Shown: positions 25,101-38,035 of the stretch, one piece after another
Position numbering within the stretch: the stretch's first letter is position 1
How the letters are laid out: each line of letters starts with the position of its first letter
Assembly: GCF_029168945.1 (NCBI RefSeq)
Contig: NC_083602.1
Coordinates: 87,926,027 to 87,990,026, forward strand
Direction: 5' to 3'
DNA: 64,000 bases
Origin: Cannabis sativa
Lineage: Eukaryota; Streptophyta; Magnoliopsida; Rosales; Cannabaceae
Notes under the pieces: model-generated
The model's database searches: none
Seen by the model: only the letters and a program-made list of their open reading frames with translations
Told to the model about the DNA's origin: nothing
Program-made: the position numbers and the translations under genes

Positions 25101-28100
25101 ATGTCGTTGAGGCCGAGCGCGAGGACTGAGGTCCGCCGGAACCGATATAAGGTCGCCGTCGACGCTGAAGAGGGTCGAAGGCGCCGTGAGGATAATATGG
25201 TGGAGATCAGGAAAAATCGCAGAGAAGAGAGCCTTCAGAAGAAGCGTCGTGAGGGACTTCCCCCTCAGCAATTGCAGACTTCCATTCCAACCTCAGCTGT
25301 TGAGAAGAAGGTCTTTTTACTAATCATTTTTATGTATTAAGTATTTTGTATTAACATTGCAGTTCGGTTCGGTAGTCTGATGACTATGGACTATGGTTGT
25401 ATTGGTTTTTATGCAGAGTTTGCCGATTAAGTAGGGTTTAGTTTATTACTTTTATAATCTACGGCTTTGCTATGATTAAGTTGGTATTTTTGTTTGTGAT
25501 GAGGACTTTGATTGCTTTGCTCATGTTGAATTCGTTCTAAGAGGGTTTTGTGAAGGTTTGGGATTCCCCTTTTCTCATTTGGAGCTGATTCACTTCGTTT
25601 TGATATTTATTTTTAGGGTTTTGAAGATGGGTTTAATTGAATTTATAACTTTGATTTTGTACACTCTGGACTGATGCCAACTCATTTCGATCAATTTGAA
25701 GTTTGTTTTTTATGTTGCAGCTTGAATTTTTATTGGTCGGAGTCCTTGTTTGACTACTTGTGACTTATGGAAACACTATTATCGTTATTTTACTGCATTT
25801 TTATTGGATTGACTTCAGTACTTCTAATATCAGTTTTGTGAAGAGGAATGGTTGGAATTTTTATTGTGCTTAACTTTATTTCATTTCTTAAATGCAGCTA
25901 GAACATCTACCTTCGATGGTAGCGGGTGTTTGGTCAGACTCGGATGATGGAAATTTGCAGCTTGAGTCTACTACTCAGTTTAGGAAGCTTCTTTCTATTG
26001 GTGAGGAATTATATCTCTGCCGCACACTGATTTTATTTTACAGTTGTGCTTTATTAATATGTTATATGTATACTTTTTTATGACTACAGAGCGAAGTCCT
26101 CCAATCGAGGAAGTTATACAATCTGGTGTTGTTCCTCGTTTTGTTGAATTTCTAATGAGGGAAGACTTTCCACAGCTGCAGGTTTGCAATTTCTTGTACC
26201 AAATATTATTTACTTGCTCAATGCATCCCATTTTTATAATTTGTATTTCCTACAGTTTGAAGCAGCTTGGGCTCTCACAAATATTGCTTCAGGGACCTCT
26301 GAGAACACAAAGGTTGTAATTGATCATGGAGCTGTCCCTATATTTGTCAAACTTCTTGGTTCTCCAAGTGATGACGTTCGTGAGCAGGTATTGAATTTAA
26401 GCAAGTAGGGTAGCTGCTTCTTAGTTTCTTTTTCTGTGACTGCTCATAGTGTTGGCAATTATCTATTACATTGCTTTTGCTTACAAATGTGAACTGGCAT
26501 GTCCTAGCTCACTTTGCATAACCTTGATTTTGACTAAAGTATTTTTGACATAAGTGGAAAAGAAAATATTGTAATGTGTTCTCTTAAGTGTTTTAGAAGG
26601 TGATTTGTACTGTAATTGTTCAGAAGATGGAATTATATGGTAATATTGTAGTAGTAGTGACTGACATGGTTCTCCCTTTTGCATTTGTAGGCTGTTTGGG
26701 CCTTGGGTAATGTCGCTGGTGATTCCCCCAGATGTCGTGATCTAGTACTTGGTAATGGGGCCTTGCTGCCATTGCTGGCACAATTAAATGAGCATGCTAA
26801 GCTCTCTATGCTTAGAAATGCAACGTGGACCCTTTCAAACTTCTGTAGGGGCAAGCCACAACCTCCTTTTGATCAGGTTGGATATTTGTATGCTCGATGT
26901 ACTAATACTAAAAGTTTATTAGCCTTCCTTTTTGGTTAATTTAAATTATAAATTCTAATGGTATCTCTTTTGGCCATTCTCACAGGTTAAGCCTGCACTT
27001 CCAGCTCTTGCTCGCCTTATCCATTCAAATGATGAGGAAGTTTTGACAGATGCTTGTTGGGCACTTTCTTACCTTTCAGATGGAACAAATGATAAAATTC
27101 AAGCAGTTATTGAAGCCGGGGTGTGCCCCCGACTTGTTGAACTTTTGCTGTGAGTCTTGATATCTGATTTTGTTTTTTAATACTTTTGTATTTGCGACTG
27201 CTCTTAGTATTAAGTATATTTGGGATTTGATTGGAGGTTTTTCTTGGGAGTTTTTGTTTGTGCAATATCATTAGGAGTTTAGTAATCAGTATATTTGGGA
27301 TTTGTTCTTGTGCACTGAACTATTACTGTATGTTTTCCAGTCACCCATCACCATCTGTGCTCATTCCTGCTCTTCGCACTGTTGGGAATATTGTCACTGG
27401 AGATGATTTGCAAACTCAGGTTTTAATTTTTCTTTAGCTTGTGTAATTATTTGCATTCTCTAATTTTGCATGATGACTTTTCAACTGGAGTTCTGTTTGC
27501 ATCTTGAGCTAAGTAACTGTTACTCTGTTCAGGTCATCATAAGTCATCAAGCTCTTCCCTGTTTGCTGACTTTATTGACAAACAATTATAAGAAGAGTAT
27601 CAAGAAAGAGGCCTGCTGGACTATCTCAAACATCACAGCTGGAAACAAGGAGCAGATTCAGGTATAGCTGCTGATCTGAATTAAAAAATGTTTCAGTTTC
27701 TTTCCTCTTTATACTTAACAATCTTTGGAGACATGAGAGTTTAATCTTGGACTAATGAGTGATTGTATGTGTGATTTGGATATGAGACTTAAATCTTGTT
27801 CTAATGAGTGATTGTATTTTATGATTTGCATATTACAGTGTGTAGTTGAGGCTGGTATAATTGCCCCACTTGTTAATCTTCTTCAAAATGCTGAATTTGA
27901 TATTAAAAAAGAGGCTGCCTGGGCTATCTCAAATGCTACATCTGGTGGTTCTCATGACCAAATAAAGTACGTTATTTTACTTGATTGTATTGTTAATTAT
28001 TTTATGTGCAGATGTGCTGATCTGTTTGTTCCTTTTTTCTTTGGTTTCAGGTTCTTAGTAAATCAAGGGTGTATCAAACCATTGTGTGATCTTCTAATCT

Positions 28101-28426
28101 GCCCTGATCCTAGGATTGTCACAGTATGTTTGGAAGGGCTTGAAAACATTTTGAAGGTTGGAGAAGCCGAAAAGAATTTGGGTAACACTGGAGGTGTTAA
28201 TCTTTATGCTCAGCTAATTGATGATGCTGAAGGGTTGGAGAAAATTGAGAATCTACAAAGTCACGACAATACAGAGATATATGAAAAGGCTGTAAAGATC
28301 CTTGAAACGTATTGGCTCGAGGAAGAGGATGACACAATGCCACCTGGTGACTCGGCACAATCCGGATTCAACTTTGGAGGGAGTGAGGCTCCTGCCGTTC
28401 CTTCTGGTGGATTCAACTTCAGCTGA
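25101..28426 (+). CDS. IMPA: Importin subunit alpha
   Basis: Ten exons: 25101-25310, 25898-26000, 26090-26181, 26256-26387, 26691-26876, 26986-27149, 27341-27419, 27533-27661, 27839-27966 and 28051-28426. All introns are GT-AG and the exons join in frame to 532 residues, the usual length. Residues about 8-60 form the importin-beta-binding domain, very rich in Arg and Lys (RRNRYK, GRRRRED, KKRREG). Ten armadillo repeats follow. Their W...N ladder, which holds the nuclear localisation signal, is seen in WALTN, WALGN, WTLSN, WALSY, WTISN and WAISN. The acidic end (YWLEEEDD) and the Gly/Phe tail ending GGFNFS are typical of plant IMPA proteins. It carries cargo with a basic nuclear localisation signal to importin beta and the nuclear pore. 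Which Arabidopsis IMPA is closest cannot be decided by eye. Confidence 0.97.
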
Positions 28427-29171
28427 AGGTAGTTAGTGTATACAGTACACATCATCTCCCTGAATTGTATTGACTACGATGATTAATTTCTGACATCAGT
28501 TTGTTTGATTTGTATAACAGAGCGGGGCAAATCTTAAGAGTGGCTCGACCAAGCTATAGCATGGGGACTTAATATACGACAACCATCTGTGACGAAAGGA
28601 TTAAAGCCAAGTGGGGTTTCTATTTTTGGTGAGTCGTTTATCCCGAATGGCTGTTGTTGGGTTATCACATACAGCGGATGTCAAGTCTTGCATTTTTCTT
28701 CTTCTTATTCTTATTTTTGTTTTTAGTTTTGATAGAAAATGTTGTAGCTAAAAAAGTGTTGGTTATGATGGTTCGTTACCAAGTCATTTTGGCACTTTCC
28801 AGAGAGTCGTCTCCATAAATATTTGCGTTGTAGTTGAGTATGAATGAGGATACCCTTCCTATCCGTTGTACGTTGTGTGGTGATAAACTTGTATTTTTTT
28901 GGGGATTTAGAGTCGTTGATGAATTTAATTATATTGTCAGGGGAATAGTCCACTGGTCAGGTGAGAAGTTGTTTTAAAAGAAAAAAAAATCCTTATTATG
29001 AAATGAAAGATTATTATTATCTATATGTCTCGCCAGCTCAGCTCTTTGTTTTCTGTTTTGGCATTTTCTCAATCCGACCAATATATACGAGTATTATTAT
29101 CATAATGAATAATGAATATGAAGTAATATTTATATTAACACTTGTGTTGTTAGAATATCATGGCTTGCCCA
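28427..29171 (+). other. 3' untranslated region of importin alpha and flank
   Basis: A possible 3'-UTR intron runs from gtagttag (28429) to 'tttgtataacag' (28520). The transcript probably ends before 28960. No other gene is supported. Confidence 0.4.
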
Positions 29172-29188
29172 GGTTTGAATCCCTTCTT

Positions 29189-29337
29189 TTTTTTGAATAA
29201 AGTGTTCTCTATTAATTAGAGCCTTCAGAATAGACATCAATTCTACAGGTGTTAATTGGGAACATACGTTCAGCTAAAGAAATAGAATACCGGGCAATAA
29301 AATGCGTGGCACAATTCGCAGAACGCTTAACAATGCC
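29189..29337 (-). mobile_element. Very short 5'-truncated LINE with 17-bp target duplication
   Basis: Flanked by perfect copies of ggtttgaatcccttctt (29172-29188 and 29338-29354). The minus strand encodes the last part of a LINE RNase H domain (VKRSANCATHFIARY...), then a stop and TTCAAAAAA. Only about 149 bp was inserted. Confidence 0.88.
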
Positions 29338-29354
29338 GGTTTGAATCCCTTCTT

Positions 29355-32300
29355 AGTTTGCTCAAAATATACAAATCAATGTCAACTTTTAGATATTTTA
29401 TGTTTTCTTTTATTCATGCTTGTTATAATTCTTTATTCGGCAACACAAACTTTACCTGTGGAATTGTTGACCTTATTTTCTGGTTGATTTTTCATTCTTT
29501 TGTCGTCCGTCCTTGTCTCTTATTTTATAGTTTGACAAGTTAATCCCTATTTTGTTTTCTTGGCAAATTAGTCACAATGCTACTACTAATACTATACTGT
29601 TACAATTTGGGTTTTTCTTGGGTCAAAAAAAGAATATGTTGAAGCAAGTCAGTTCATAAATACAGGTAAGTGATATGAATATCTTCTACAAGAACAAGAA
29701 AACAAAGAGTAAGTAGGCCCATTTTAAGGGTAGAATTTATACTTCCCAAAACCAACGAGTTTTGTTTTATGTGATTTTTGTGATGTGTGTGGAGTGATTG
29801 TATCTTTATTTTATCTTTTTCCATCTTGTACTTATTGGTTTGGGTTCAGCTTATATTAATTAAGAAAGACATTATAATGTCGAGGTTGGAACTTGGAACT
29901 TAAAGGATGAAAAGAGAAGCTGAGGTGTTAAAAATAGTGGAAATTGCACCCTATAACCTTTTTTTTATTAACCCATTTCATTTTTATCCTTTCTTTTCTA
30001 TATATTTAATTTATACCTTCTTTTATTTGTTATATTCTCATTGTTCCCTTATGTAATGAAAAAAAACCTTTGTCATTTCTCTGAACAGTACCCGGGTATA
30101 ATCGATAATGGACTTATGAAAGAAGGTACATTTCAATTGAAAAATAAAGCTATTTTTGGTTAACTGATGAAAAAAATGGTTATATTTCAACTTATCCTGT
30201 TAAAAATAGTGATTTTGGACCGAGGGACCTTTGAGAGTTATAGAGTGAAGTTGAAACCTCTTTAATCATACAATACTATGCAAATTACCATGAGTTGTTT
30301 ATAAAAATAAAATAAGTAAATCCTTAAAAAAGACAATTAATCTATATTTCTATGAACTGCTTTAGTGAACGGTGAGCGGGGTTTTTACGAATTGGTTTTG
30401 TTGATATTTTTATTTATTTATGAGTAAATATGATTCATATTCCTGAATTATGATTTTTGTAGAGTTTTAGAGCATGTTTGCATGTTTGGTATTGTTTTCT
30501 GTTTTTTGTTTTCAAAAAATTGTTTTTAGAAATGAGAACAAAAAATAGTTTTTGAAGTTTTTAAAAACAAGTCATGTTTGGTTAGTGTTTTTTAAAAACA
30601 ATATTGACCAAAAATGAATTAGTTACAGAAAATAAAATTTTGTTGTTTTCAAAATTCTTATTTTTTGTAACTTTATTTTCTGAAAACTATTTTAAAAAAA
30701 CAAGGCTAAACAAGTCAAATTATTTCCAAAAAATAATTTTCTGTTTTTAAAAACAAAAAATATTTTTTTAGTTATAATGCTAAACATGCACTTCTCTTCT
30801 TATTTTTATTTTTTGTTGTCAAAATTTCTCTTAAACTATAAAAATTATTGTAAATGTCTTCTTACAGTTGCATTCTGGTTGTTTATTTAATCAAGTTGTT
30901 GATATAGCATTAACATAATATTATTCTAGTTCAATTTAAGAGTCTAGACGAAAAATAAATACATAAGTATCGATCTAATGATAAATTATGAGAATATGTA
31001 TGTGCATTATTAGAGTTACTTTTTGTATGTTTAATGTCAATAAATTAAATTTCAAGTAGCTTAAAATTATTAAATAAGTCTTTGTACTACAATTATACAT
31101 GTAACTCATATATTTGTAAAGATTTGCATAGCTCGAGGATGTTTGCAATAGAGAAAAATTCAGGAACAAAATTTTACAAATGTCATAGTTTAGATAGCAA
31201 AAATTAGACTAATTAAATGTTTAAACCAAATCAAGCCAATCCAAGTATGAATAAATTGGTTTGGTTTATATTTTGTACAAGTAATGATATGTAAATACAT
31301 AAATCACACATAAATTTAAAATATATCTATGTGGCAAATTATTTAGGTAGAATCAATCTTAAATAAAAAGATTGGTTAAAATTGTTTTGGATATAAGTTG
31401 GTGTCAAGTTTGAGTATAATTTATATATGGGCTTATCATTTTGTTCAATTTTTTAAAAAGTAATTTATTGTTTTGTTATCATTTTTTTTTTGCTTTTCAA
31501 AGGTTATTATTTATAGATAACAATAAAAAAAAATATTGTGTATAAAGATTGTTCTCATATATCAATATTGTATCAAGAAAACAAGTTCATGTAAAATAAT
31601 TAGGCAAATTAGTTTGATTTGAACCGTTGGTGAAAATTTTAAGACTAGAACTAGACAAAGAATTATAAACGATTGAGATTGACTAAATTATTTTCACCAA
31701 ATTCATTTAATCCAAATTAATTAGAGTTCGATTACGAATTGTATAAATAACTTTACTAGTGATCGAAAAAGCTACATGAGATACAATTTTGTTTTTGAAA
31801 GGATTAAGGAACATGATTGATTAACAACAACAATTACACATGATTAGGCATGGAGGAAATTACACTCTATACCCTTTTTATATTGTCCTCTTTTATTTTT
31901 ACCTTCTTTTTAAAAATCTATTATTTTTACCTCTTTTTTAAACATTGTACCAATTTTGCCCCTGTCACTTCAAGATACTCTCTATGTGATTCTCTTATGT
32001 AAGGGTATTTTGGGTACAATACATATAAAAAGAGGTATATTTCAAATAAATATAAAATTAGAGGTAAATTTGATTAATTGATGAATAAAAGAGGTATTTT
32101 TCAACTTACCCTTTAGGCATGCCTGTTAAATAAGCATCTCATTAGAGTGTTTTGTAAGTAGTGGATTATTATATTTTAGCATATTTTAAAAATGCACCAG
32201 TTTAATAAGGTTTTTAAAAAAACGTGTTAAATTTGATAGATGTAAAAAATTGTATTTAATATGATTAATACTAGGAGGCAAGTACACGACATAACACGAA

Positions 32301-32970
32301 AAAAATATGAACTTGAGACTTGCAAAAATATTTAAATATGCATAATTTATTTTTTATATGTACCATAAGTAGCTATTTTAATTTTTATTTCGGTACTATA
32401 AACTATTTAGAATTGTTTGAAAAATTTATAAGTGATCTTAAAAAATTATAACGTACGTCGATCGTAAAAAAATACATAAAAAAACTCTCCTAAATGTTGA
32501 AATATCCAGACAGTGTACTAAAACGACCTTTAAGAAATATAATACTGATTCTTTGTAAACTATTATTGCAAACATATATATAAAAAAAAAATAACAACTA
32601 ATTATAAATTCAAACTGAAAAAAATGCATTTAAACTAGGGTAAAAAAATAGGTTTTTTCATTTTTACACTCCAAATCAGTGTTGTTTCTTTTTTTTTTTT
32701 ATATATATATTTTTACGGAATTCTATATAGAAAATCCTATTACAACTAGCGGTGCAACCTAAATTGTAACAAAAAATCATATAGAAACCTTTATTACAAC
32801 TAACGCTGCAATCACTTTAGAAATACAAACCGTACTGCATACATTTAAAAAAAAATTAAAAAAATAATATATGGTGTAATTCTAAAAACATAAATAAATG
32901 TTGAGAATGAAATATAATAGGTAGGGTTGTGATACATATATAGACTTTTTCTTTGTATGAAAATATGGTG
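29355..32970. other. Intergenic AT-rich DNA with MITE-like repeats
   Basis: No gene is supported. Segments 29936-30210 and 31855-32115 resemble each other: both begin like 'ggaaatt.cac.ctata.cc', carry runs such as 'ttttatttttacctt', and end 'atttcaacttatcc' or 'tttttcaacttaccc'. They are probably two copies of one MITE family with imperfect inverted ends. A further MITE-like block is at 30475-30795. A degenerate copy of the 50845-51261 family may lie at 32400-32560. At 32725-32820 'tattacaacta.cg.tgcaa' occurs twice. Confidence 0.45.
30475..30795. mobile_element. MITE with TGCATGTTT inverted ends
   Basis: The left end reads 'ttgcatgtttggtattg' and the right end is the inverse of 'gtgcatgtttagcatta'. 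The interior is inverted-repeat-like, built of 'ttgttttc' and 'gaaaacaa' blocks, with no coding. The class (perhaps hAT) is uncertain; no target duplication was settled. Confidence 0.5.
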
Positions 32971-33438
32971 TATATATAAAGATTAATATTAATGCTGCTA
33001 TGTTTGTTAGTGAAAACAAATATGGTTATGGCATGGTTGCAAGGAACAACTCGGGTATTCTTATTGACACCAAAGCTGGCTGTAATCCTGGAACCGTTAC
33101 ACCTGAAGTGACGGAGATTGTTGGAATTAAGGAAGCCTTAAGCTGGATAAAAAATCATAACTGGCACACTGTCGAGCTAGAATCTGATAGTCTGATTACT
33201 GTCCAAGCTATTCGAAGCAAGATTCCTCTCAGTTCGCTCTTTGAGGTTCTTGTCCATAATTGCCAAACTCTTTTATCAAAATTCATTTTGTGAAAAGTTC
33301 AGCAAACCGACTAGCACATGTTACTAGGATGTCTTGGTCTTTATCTGAACATAGCATTTGTGTGTCTAACGTTTCAGCAGCTCTGATGGATAGCATGTAT
33401 TCCGAATACTAAATTTAATGAAGTACTCATTTCATAAA

Positions 33439-33467
<29 letters not shown>
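32971..33467 (+). mobile_element. 5'-truncated LINE, RNase H domain
   Basis: From about 32980 the plus strand encodes an RNase H-like domain of the LINE type: INAAMFV, GYGMVARNNSGIL, PEVTEIVGIKEALSWIK and ELESDSLITVQAIRS. A frameshift near 33285 moves the rest (HFVKSSANRLAHVTRMSWS...MYSEY, stop) to another frame. A 3' tail of (AAT)n ends it (33441-33467). It is a dead copy, not a host RNase H gene. Confidence 0.75.
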
Positions 33468-33469
<2 letters not shown>

Positions 33470-33584
33470 TTAAATAAATGGCCCCTTGGAGGTACGTACA
33501 GGCGGTTAATTAATGGATTTCTGTATTGTAAATGTAAACTATTTTTGACATGGTTTCATGTTATCGAGGGAACCACTATATTTA

Positions 33585-33622
<38 letters not shown>

Positions 33623-34622
33623 AAAATTAACTGTCTTCTTCTTCATCTTCTTCTTCTGTTCTCTGGTTTTAGAAAAGAATCAGACTTTTCAATGGCTCAC
33701 ACCTTTTTATGACAAAAATATATAGAGAGCATGGGGAATATGAAAAGCTAAAAACATCACACTACTTCCCATTTTTACTTAATTTTTAATCTATTTTCAA
33801 AAATATTTAATTAACATAATAATATTATTTATGTTTGCTTGGAAAGAGAGCTTTAACTTTTTTAACCACACACACCACACTACACTATAAAACGATTGTA
33901 TTGTTATTTATTGTACAAAACGATTTGATCAAATGCCTTCTTTTCTCTATCCTCAAATTATCATTTTTATTTTATTTTTGTTATGATTTGATAAAATTGT
34001 TTATTTCACATTCTTATTAAGTGTTTTATTTCACATTTTTATTAAGTGTTGGTGGTAGTGTTTAACACTTTTATGAAGTGACCTTTTGTTATTAAGTTAT
34101 ATGCTAATTAAGATTTTTATTTAACTTTGATATATAACAAATTTTGTCATTTCAACTTATTAAAATTATTAGATTCAAAGGCTTCTTTCTAAACTTCTGG
34201 ATAAAAATTCAGGAGACCATTTGTTACATATCAAAGTTTAAGGGTACAATTTAGTACATATCGAAATTTAAGAGATCTTACATATTAAAATTTGGGGGCA
34301 CGATTTGGTACATGGATCATAACCACGTTAGTAATATTGAACGAAATTAAGCATAAATCTTTGAGACTAATAATCTCAATAATTCAGAGAAAATTTCAAA
34401 CAACTTAAAAAGTTCAAAAAACATATTCAGTATATATCAAAATTTGGAGACAAAAATTCTACATAACTTAAATTAAAATATGATTAGAGATTGAATTAAG
34501 ACTTTCACTAATCCACTCCATAATGCCTTTACCATAAGAAGTACAAGGTGGCAAAAATTCTCTACACAAGAAAAAGTTCTTTTAGGTGTCTAGTATTATT
34601 TTTAGTTTCATATTATTATTGA
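33468..34622. other. AT-rich intergenic DNA
   Basis: An (ATT)n tract lies at 33587-33620. In 34190-34450, 'ggtacatatcaaa-ttta' type phrases repeat loosely ('acatatcaaagtttaaggg', 'acatatcgaaatttaagag'). No gene is supported. Confidence 0.4.
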
Positions 34623-34632
34623 TATAATTATA

Positions 34633-34853
34633 GGGATATGATTTTGTCTGTACTTTCACAGATTGTAATCCGTGATGTACAACAACCGTCAGATGAGGTA
34701 GTTATTTGATCTGACGGCTGAGATTGATCTAGGGGTAATTAGGGTTAAAAAGTAGAATCGTACTCTAACACTCATTTAATATACCTTGAGACTCATCTAA
34801 TGTACCACGAAGTACATTCCGTAAAAGTATATCATGAGACAAAATCATATCCT
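34633..34853. mobile_element. 221-bp MITE, Mutator-like
   Basis: Ends are inverted: GGGATATGATTTTGTCT at the left and the complement of AGGATATGATTTTGTCT at the right. Both sides carry tataattata (34623-34632 and 34854-34863), a 10-bp target duplication in the size range of Mutator-like elements, although AT-rich. No coding capacity. Confidence 0.75.
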
Positions 34854-34863
34854 TATAATTATA

Positions 34864-35910
34864 TATTGAGTCTAATATAACTTAAAAAAATAATTTTTAA
34901 AAATACCACTAACCAATAAAAATACCCAAAATGAATACATGGTGATTTCTTTTGGTCAAAAGTTGACAGTATAAACTGATTTGACCATATATATATATTG
35001 ATTGTATGGTGGATAATAGGTGTACATATATTTCCATCAATATTAGGTATATACATATACCTCTTATTAGAAAGTGATGATGCATGCTTGGCAGGCAGCT
35101 TTTAGGATCTGTGTTGGAATAAGTTCCATGCCTTTGATTTTGAGTAAATTATAACAAAATTCAACTTAAACCCATTTTAACCAAAAACAAAATTGTTCAA
35201 TCCACACAACATAAACACAGATTTAGTATTATTATTATTATTATTATTATTAAAATATATGTATATAATCCTTCTTATATGGGTTGTGTTTCTTACACAC
35301 ACACACAATAAACACAGGTATTCTTTATATGTCGTTTAATTCAAAAAGTGGTTATAAAAGGAGCAATAATATGTATTAACAAAGTTATTTATTGATTAAT
35401 TAGAATAATAATCAAACCACTCCATTACTAATGGTTGATACTTTTGCCATACAAATACAATGTATATTTCATAAATACTATTTATGTTGCCCCCCACTCA
35501 TTTTATGTTTCTACTAATATTATTTACATTTATGTGAGTTGTTTTCCACTAATATTCTTCAATATTAAAAATAAAAATAAAACAAAAATTAAAAAGCCAA
35601 ACAGACTAAAACCGCAACGAACAAGTGGCTAGAGCGAGTAAGCGTTTTATTTCAGTTGCCGCGCGTGAAGAAACACGCACTCTTGCATGTCGCCACGTGT
35701 TATCAGATTTTATCTGAAATTTGGCGGGTGACGTGCTACGTCACCACTAGCAATACAATCACTAAGAAGGACATTTTCGTCATTTCATTATAATTCAATG
35801 GAAGATTTGTTATAACCACAGTTTATTATTGGAATATTATTGTAGATTATTATTATTAGTAGGTGTGTTCCTCTATTCCAATGTGGATTTTATATCTTAT
35901 ATTTTTATAT
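34864..35910. other. Intergenic DNA
   Basis: A short (ATT)n run at 35229-35252. Bases 35600-35760 are less AT-rich ('ttgccgcgcgtgaag', 'cacgtgttatcag') and include an ACGTG element (35694-35699), but I see no gene. Confidence 0.35.
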
Positions 35911-36276
35911 AGGGTAAATATTATTTTGGACCCTGTGTTTTGCAAAAGTTACCAATTGGACCCTGTGTTTTGTTAAATGACAAAATGTATCCTGTATTTT
36001 CTAAAATAGTACAAATAGGACCCTGAATTGATTTTTAAAGTTTAATTATAATTCGATCTAAAAGTGCTATGATAAAACTGTTTACATTTTTTGTATCTGT
36101 TCGTATTAGGAATTATCTTCAAGTTGGTTGTATTAAAAAAAAAGTTGTCTAAAATTAAACTCAGGGTCCTATTTTTACCATTTTAGAAAATATAGGGTCC
36201 ATTTTGTCATTTAACAAAACATAGGGTCCAATCTGTAACTTTTACAAAACACAGGGTCCAAAATGGTATTTATCCT
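35911..36276. mobile_element. 366-bp inverted-repeat MITE
   Basis: The left arm starts AGGGTAAATATTATTTTGG and repeats 'ggaccctgtgttttg'. The right arm is its inverse (ends 'ccaaaatggtatttatcct'). Arms are about 90 bp or more. The 7-mer tttatat flanks both ends (35904-35910 and 36277-36283). A partial relative starts near 50292 ('ggtaaatatcattttgg'). Confidence 0.75.
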
Positions 36277-37700
36277 TTTATATATAACTTAATAGTTTAC
36301 CATTTATTTTAATTTTTTTAAAATTATATGTAAAACATAATTAAAAAAATAAAATAAAATAATTTTACATATATTGCCTCATGCTAAATTTTGGCCTGGC
36401 TCTTTCATTGTGCCTAATACTATTCTTATGTGGCAGGTGGTTAGTAATTTTCTATATGTTATTTATCAAAGTAAAATATGTATGACTTGATATTAAATTG
36501 TACCTATAATCGTATGTCACATCTTGTGGTGCTTGACACTATGAAGTACCTCTTAGCATTTTTTTTATTGGGCATTGAGGAACTTTTTTGTTTTAAAATA
36601 ATTGTGTATGTTGCACTTAATTAGGACCATGTAATTTTTTTTAGAAAACTCTTTAGTTTAACATGTCAAAAATAAAATAGTAAAGAGCAGCATAAGTATA
36701 CTTAAAATTTTAAGTTTATAAGCGGCATAAACTCTAATTTTTTTAGCGGTATAAGTATTCAATATTTGAAAAACTGTAACTTTCATTCAGTTTCATCAGT
36801 ACAAAACTCGTTATTGTCGGTCTAAACGGAAACATGTAGTATCAATTACTTGTAAATTTTCTTTTAATGAATTTAAAATGAAATTTATATTGAAAAAACT
36901 GTATGAAAATTATAAAATAAAGTTAGAATAATTATCGTGCATATAATATATTTTAACTTTATTTTTAGTACCGTAATTTTTTTAAAAAAAATTCTTATGT
37001 GGTCCTCAATATTTACAAAATAAACTATCATGAAAAAAAAAGAATAATTTTATTTACAACCCACAAAATGATAAATACAATCCAATATTTAAAATAATTA
37101 AGTTTAAAATATTTTTTAAAAATCACTCTTAATATTTTTTAGTTAAATTTTTATCTCATATTTTTTTTTTGTGTTAACTTTAATATTTATTTTTATAATT
37201 TTTTTAAATCATATATAAATTTTTTTGATAAATATATTTTTTTAAGAATATGAGTTTGAAGAATTTTTTTTTAAATTAATATAACTAAATATATATAAGA
37301 TAAAAAAGTATAATTATACACGCTTATAAAATAAAAGAGTCATGCGTGTAGCATACTGTTTAAATTTTATTTTTGACATGTTAAATTTTTCTGAAGGTTT
37401 CAAAATTTTTTAAGATATCTTAAATAACTACAACGTATATGATTAAGAAAAAAATTGGACTAAAAGATTTTTAGAATACCAAAATAGATAAAGGTACATC
37501 TGTATTCAGTGTATTTTTTTAGGAGAATGTATTGTAAAATTTTGTTATATATAAAATAAAAATTATTAAAATAAAGATTCATTGATAAATTTGTAGGAAA
37601 CAAATAAAACTCAAAAAAAAAAAATGTATATATTTAACTAAAAACTTGTCCTAAAATAGATAAGAATTTACGAGAAGTGCCCTTTTAGAGACTACCGAAT
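36277..37700. other. AT-rich intergenic DNA upstream of the GATA gene
   Basis: Bases about 37310-37560 resemble the right arm of the foldback element at 50845-51261 ('catgcgtgtagcatactgttt', 'taaataactacaacgtat'), so a degenerate copy is present. The rest shows nothing recognisable. Confidence 0.45.
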
Positions 37701-38035
37701 TTTCTTACATTATTTTATTTTAATTTAATTTTTAATTTTTAATTTATTTTCGTCTAAACCGGTTAGGGTTTTGGTTTGTACATATCCAGTAGTACTCAGT
37801 ACAGTAGCGATCACTATCGGTGTGTGGGTCTCTCTCCTCACTCCTCTTTCTCCATCTCTCTCTCTCTCTCTCTCTCTCAATTCAAATTTTGGGCTACTGG
37901 GTTTTTGAGCTCAAACTTCATGATCACGGTTTATCACTCTGATCATCTTATACAACATACTCACTACACTTAGACCAACGATCTTTTTCTGATCTCTCTT
38001 CCTCATTGATATTTTATTCACTACTTACTGGACTA

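Noticed and set aside
24618..25271. Minus-strand ORFs opposite the importin-alpha promoter and first exon
   Set aside because: Shadows of the CT-rich leader and the Arg-rich first exon.
33000..33293. Host RNase H gene
   Set aside because: The domain type, frameshifted end and (AAT)n tail show a truncated LINE.
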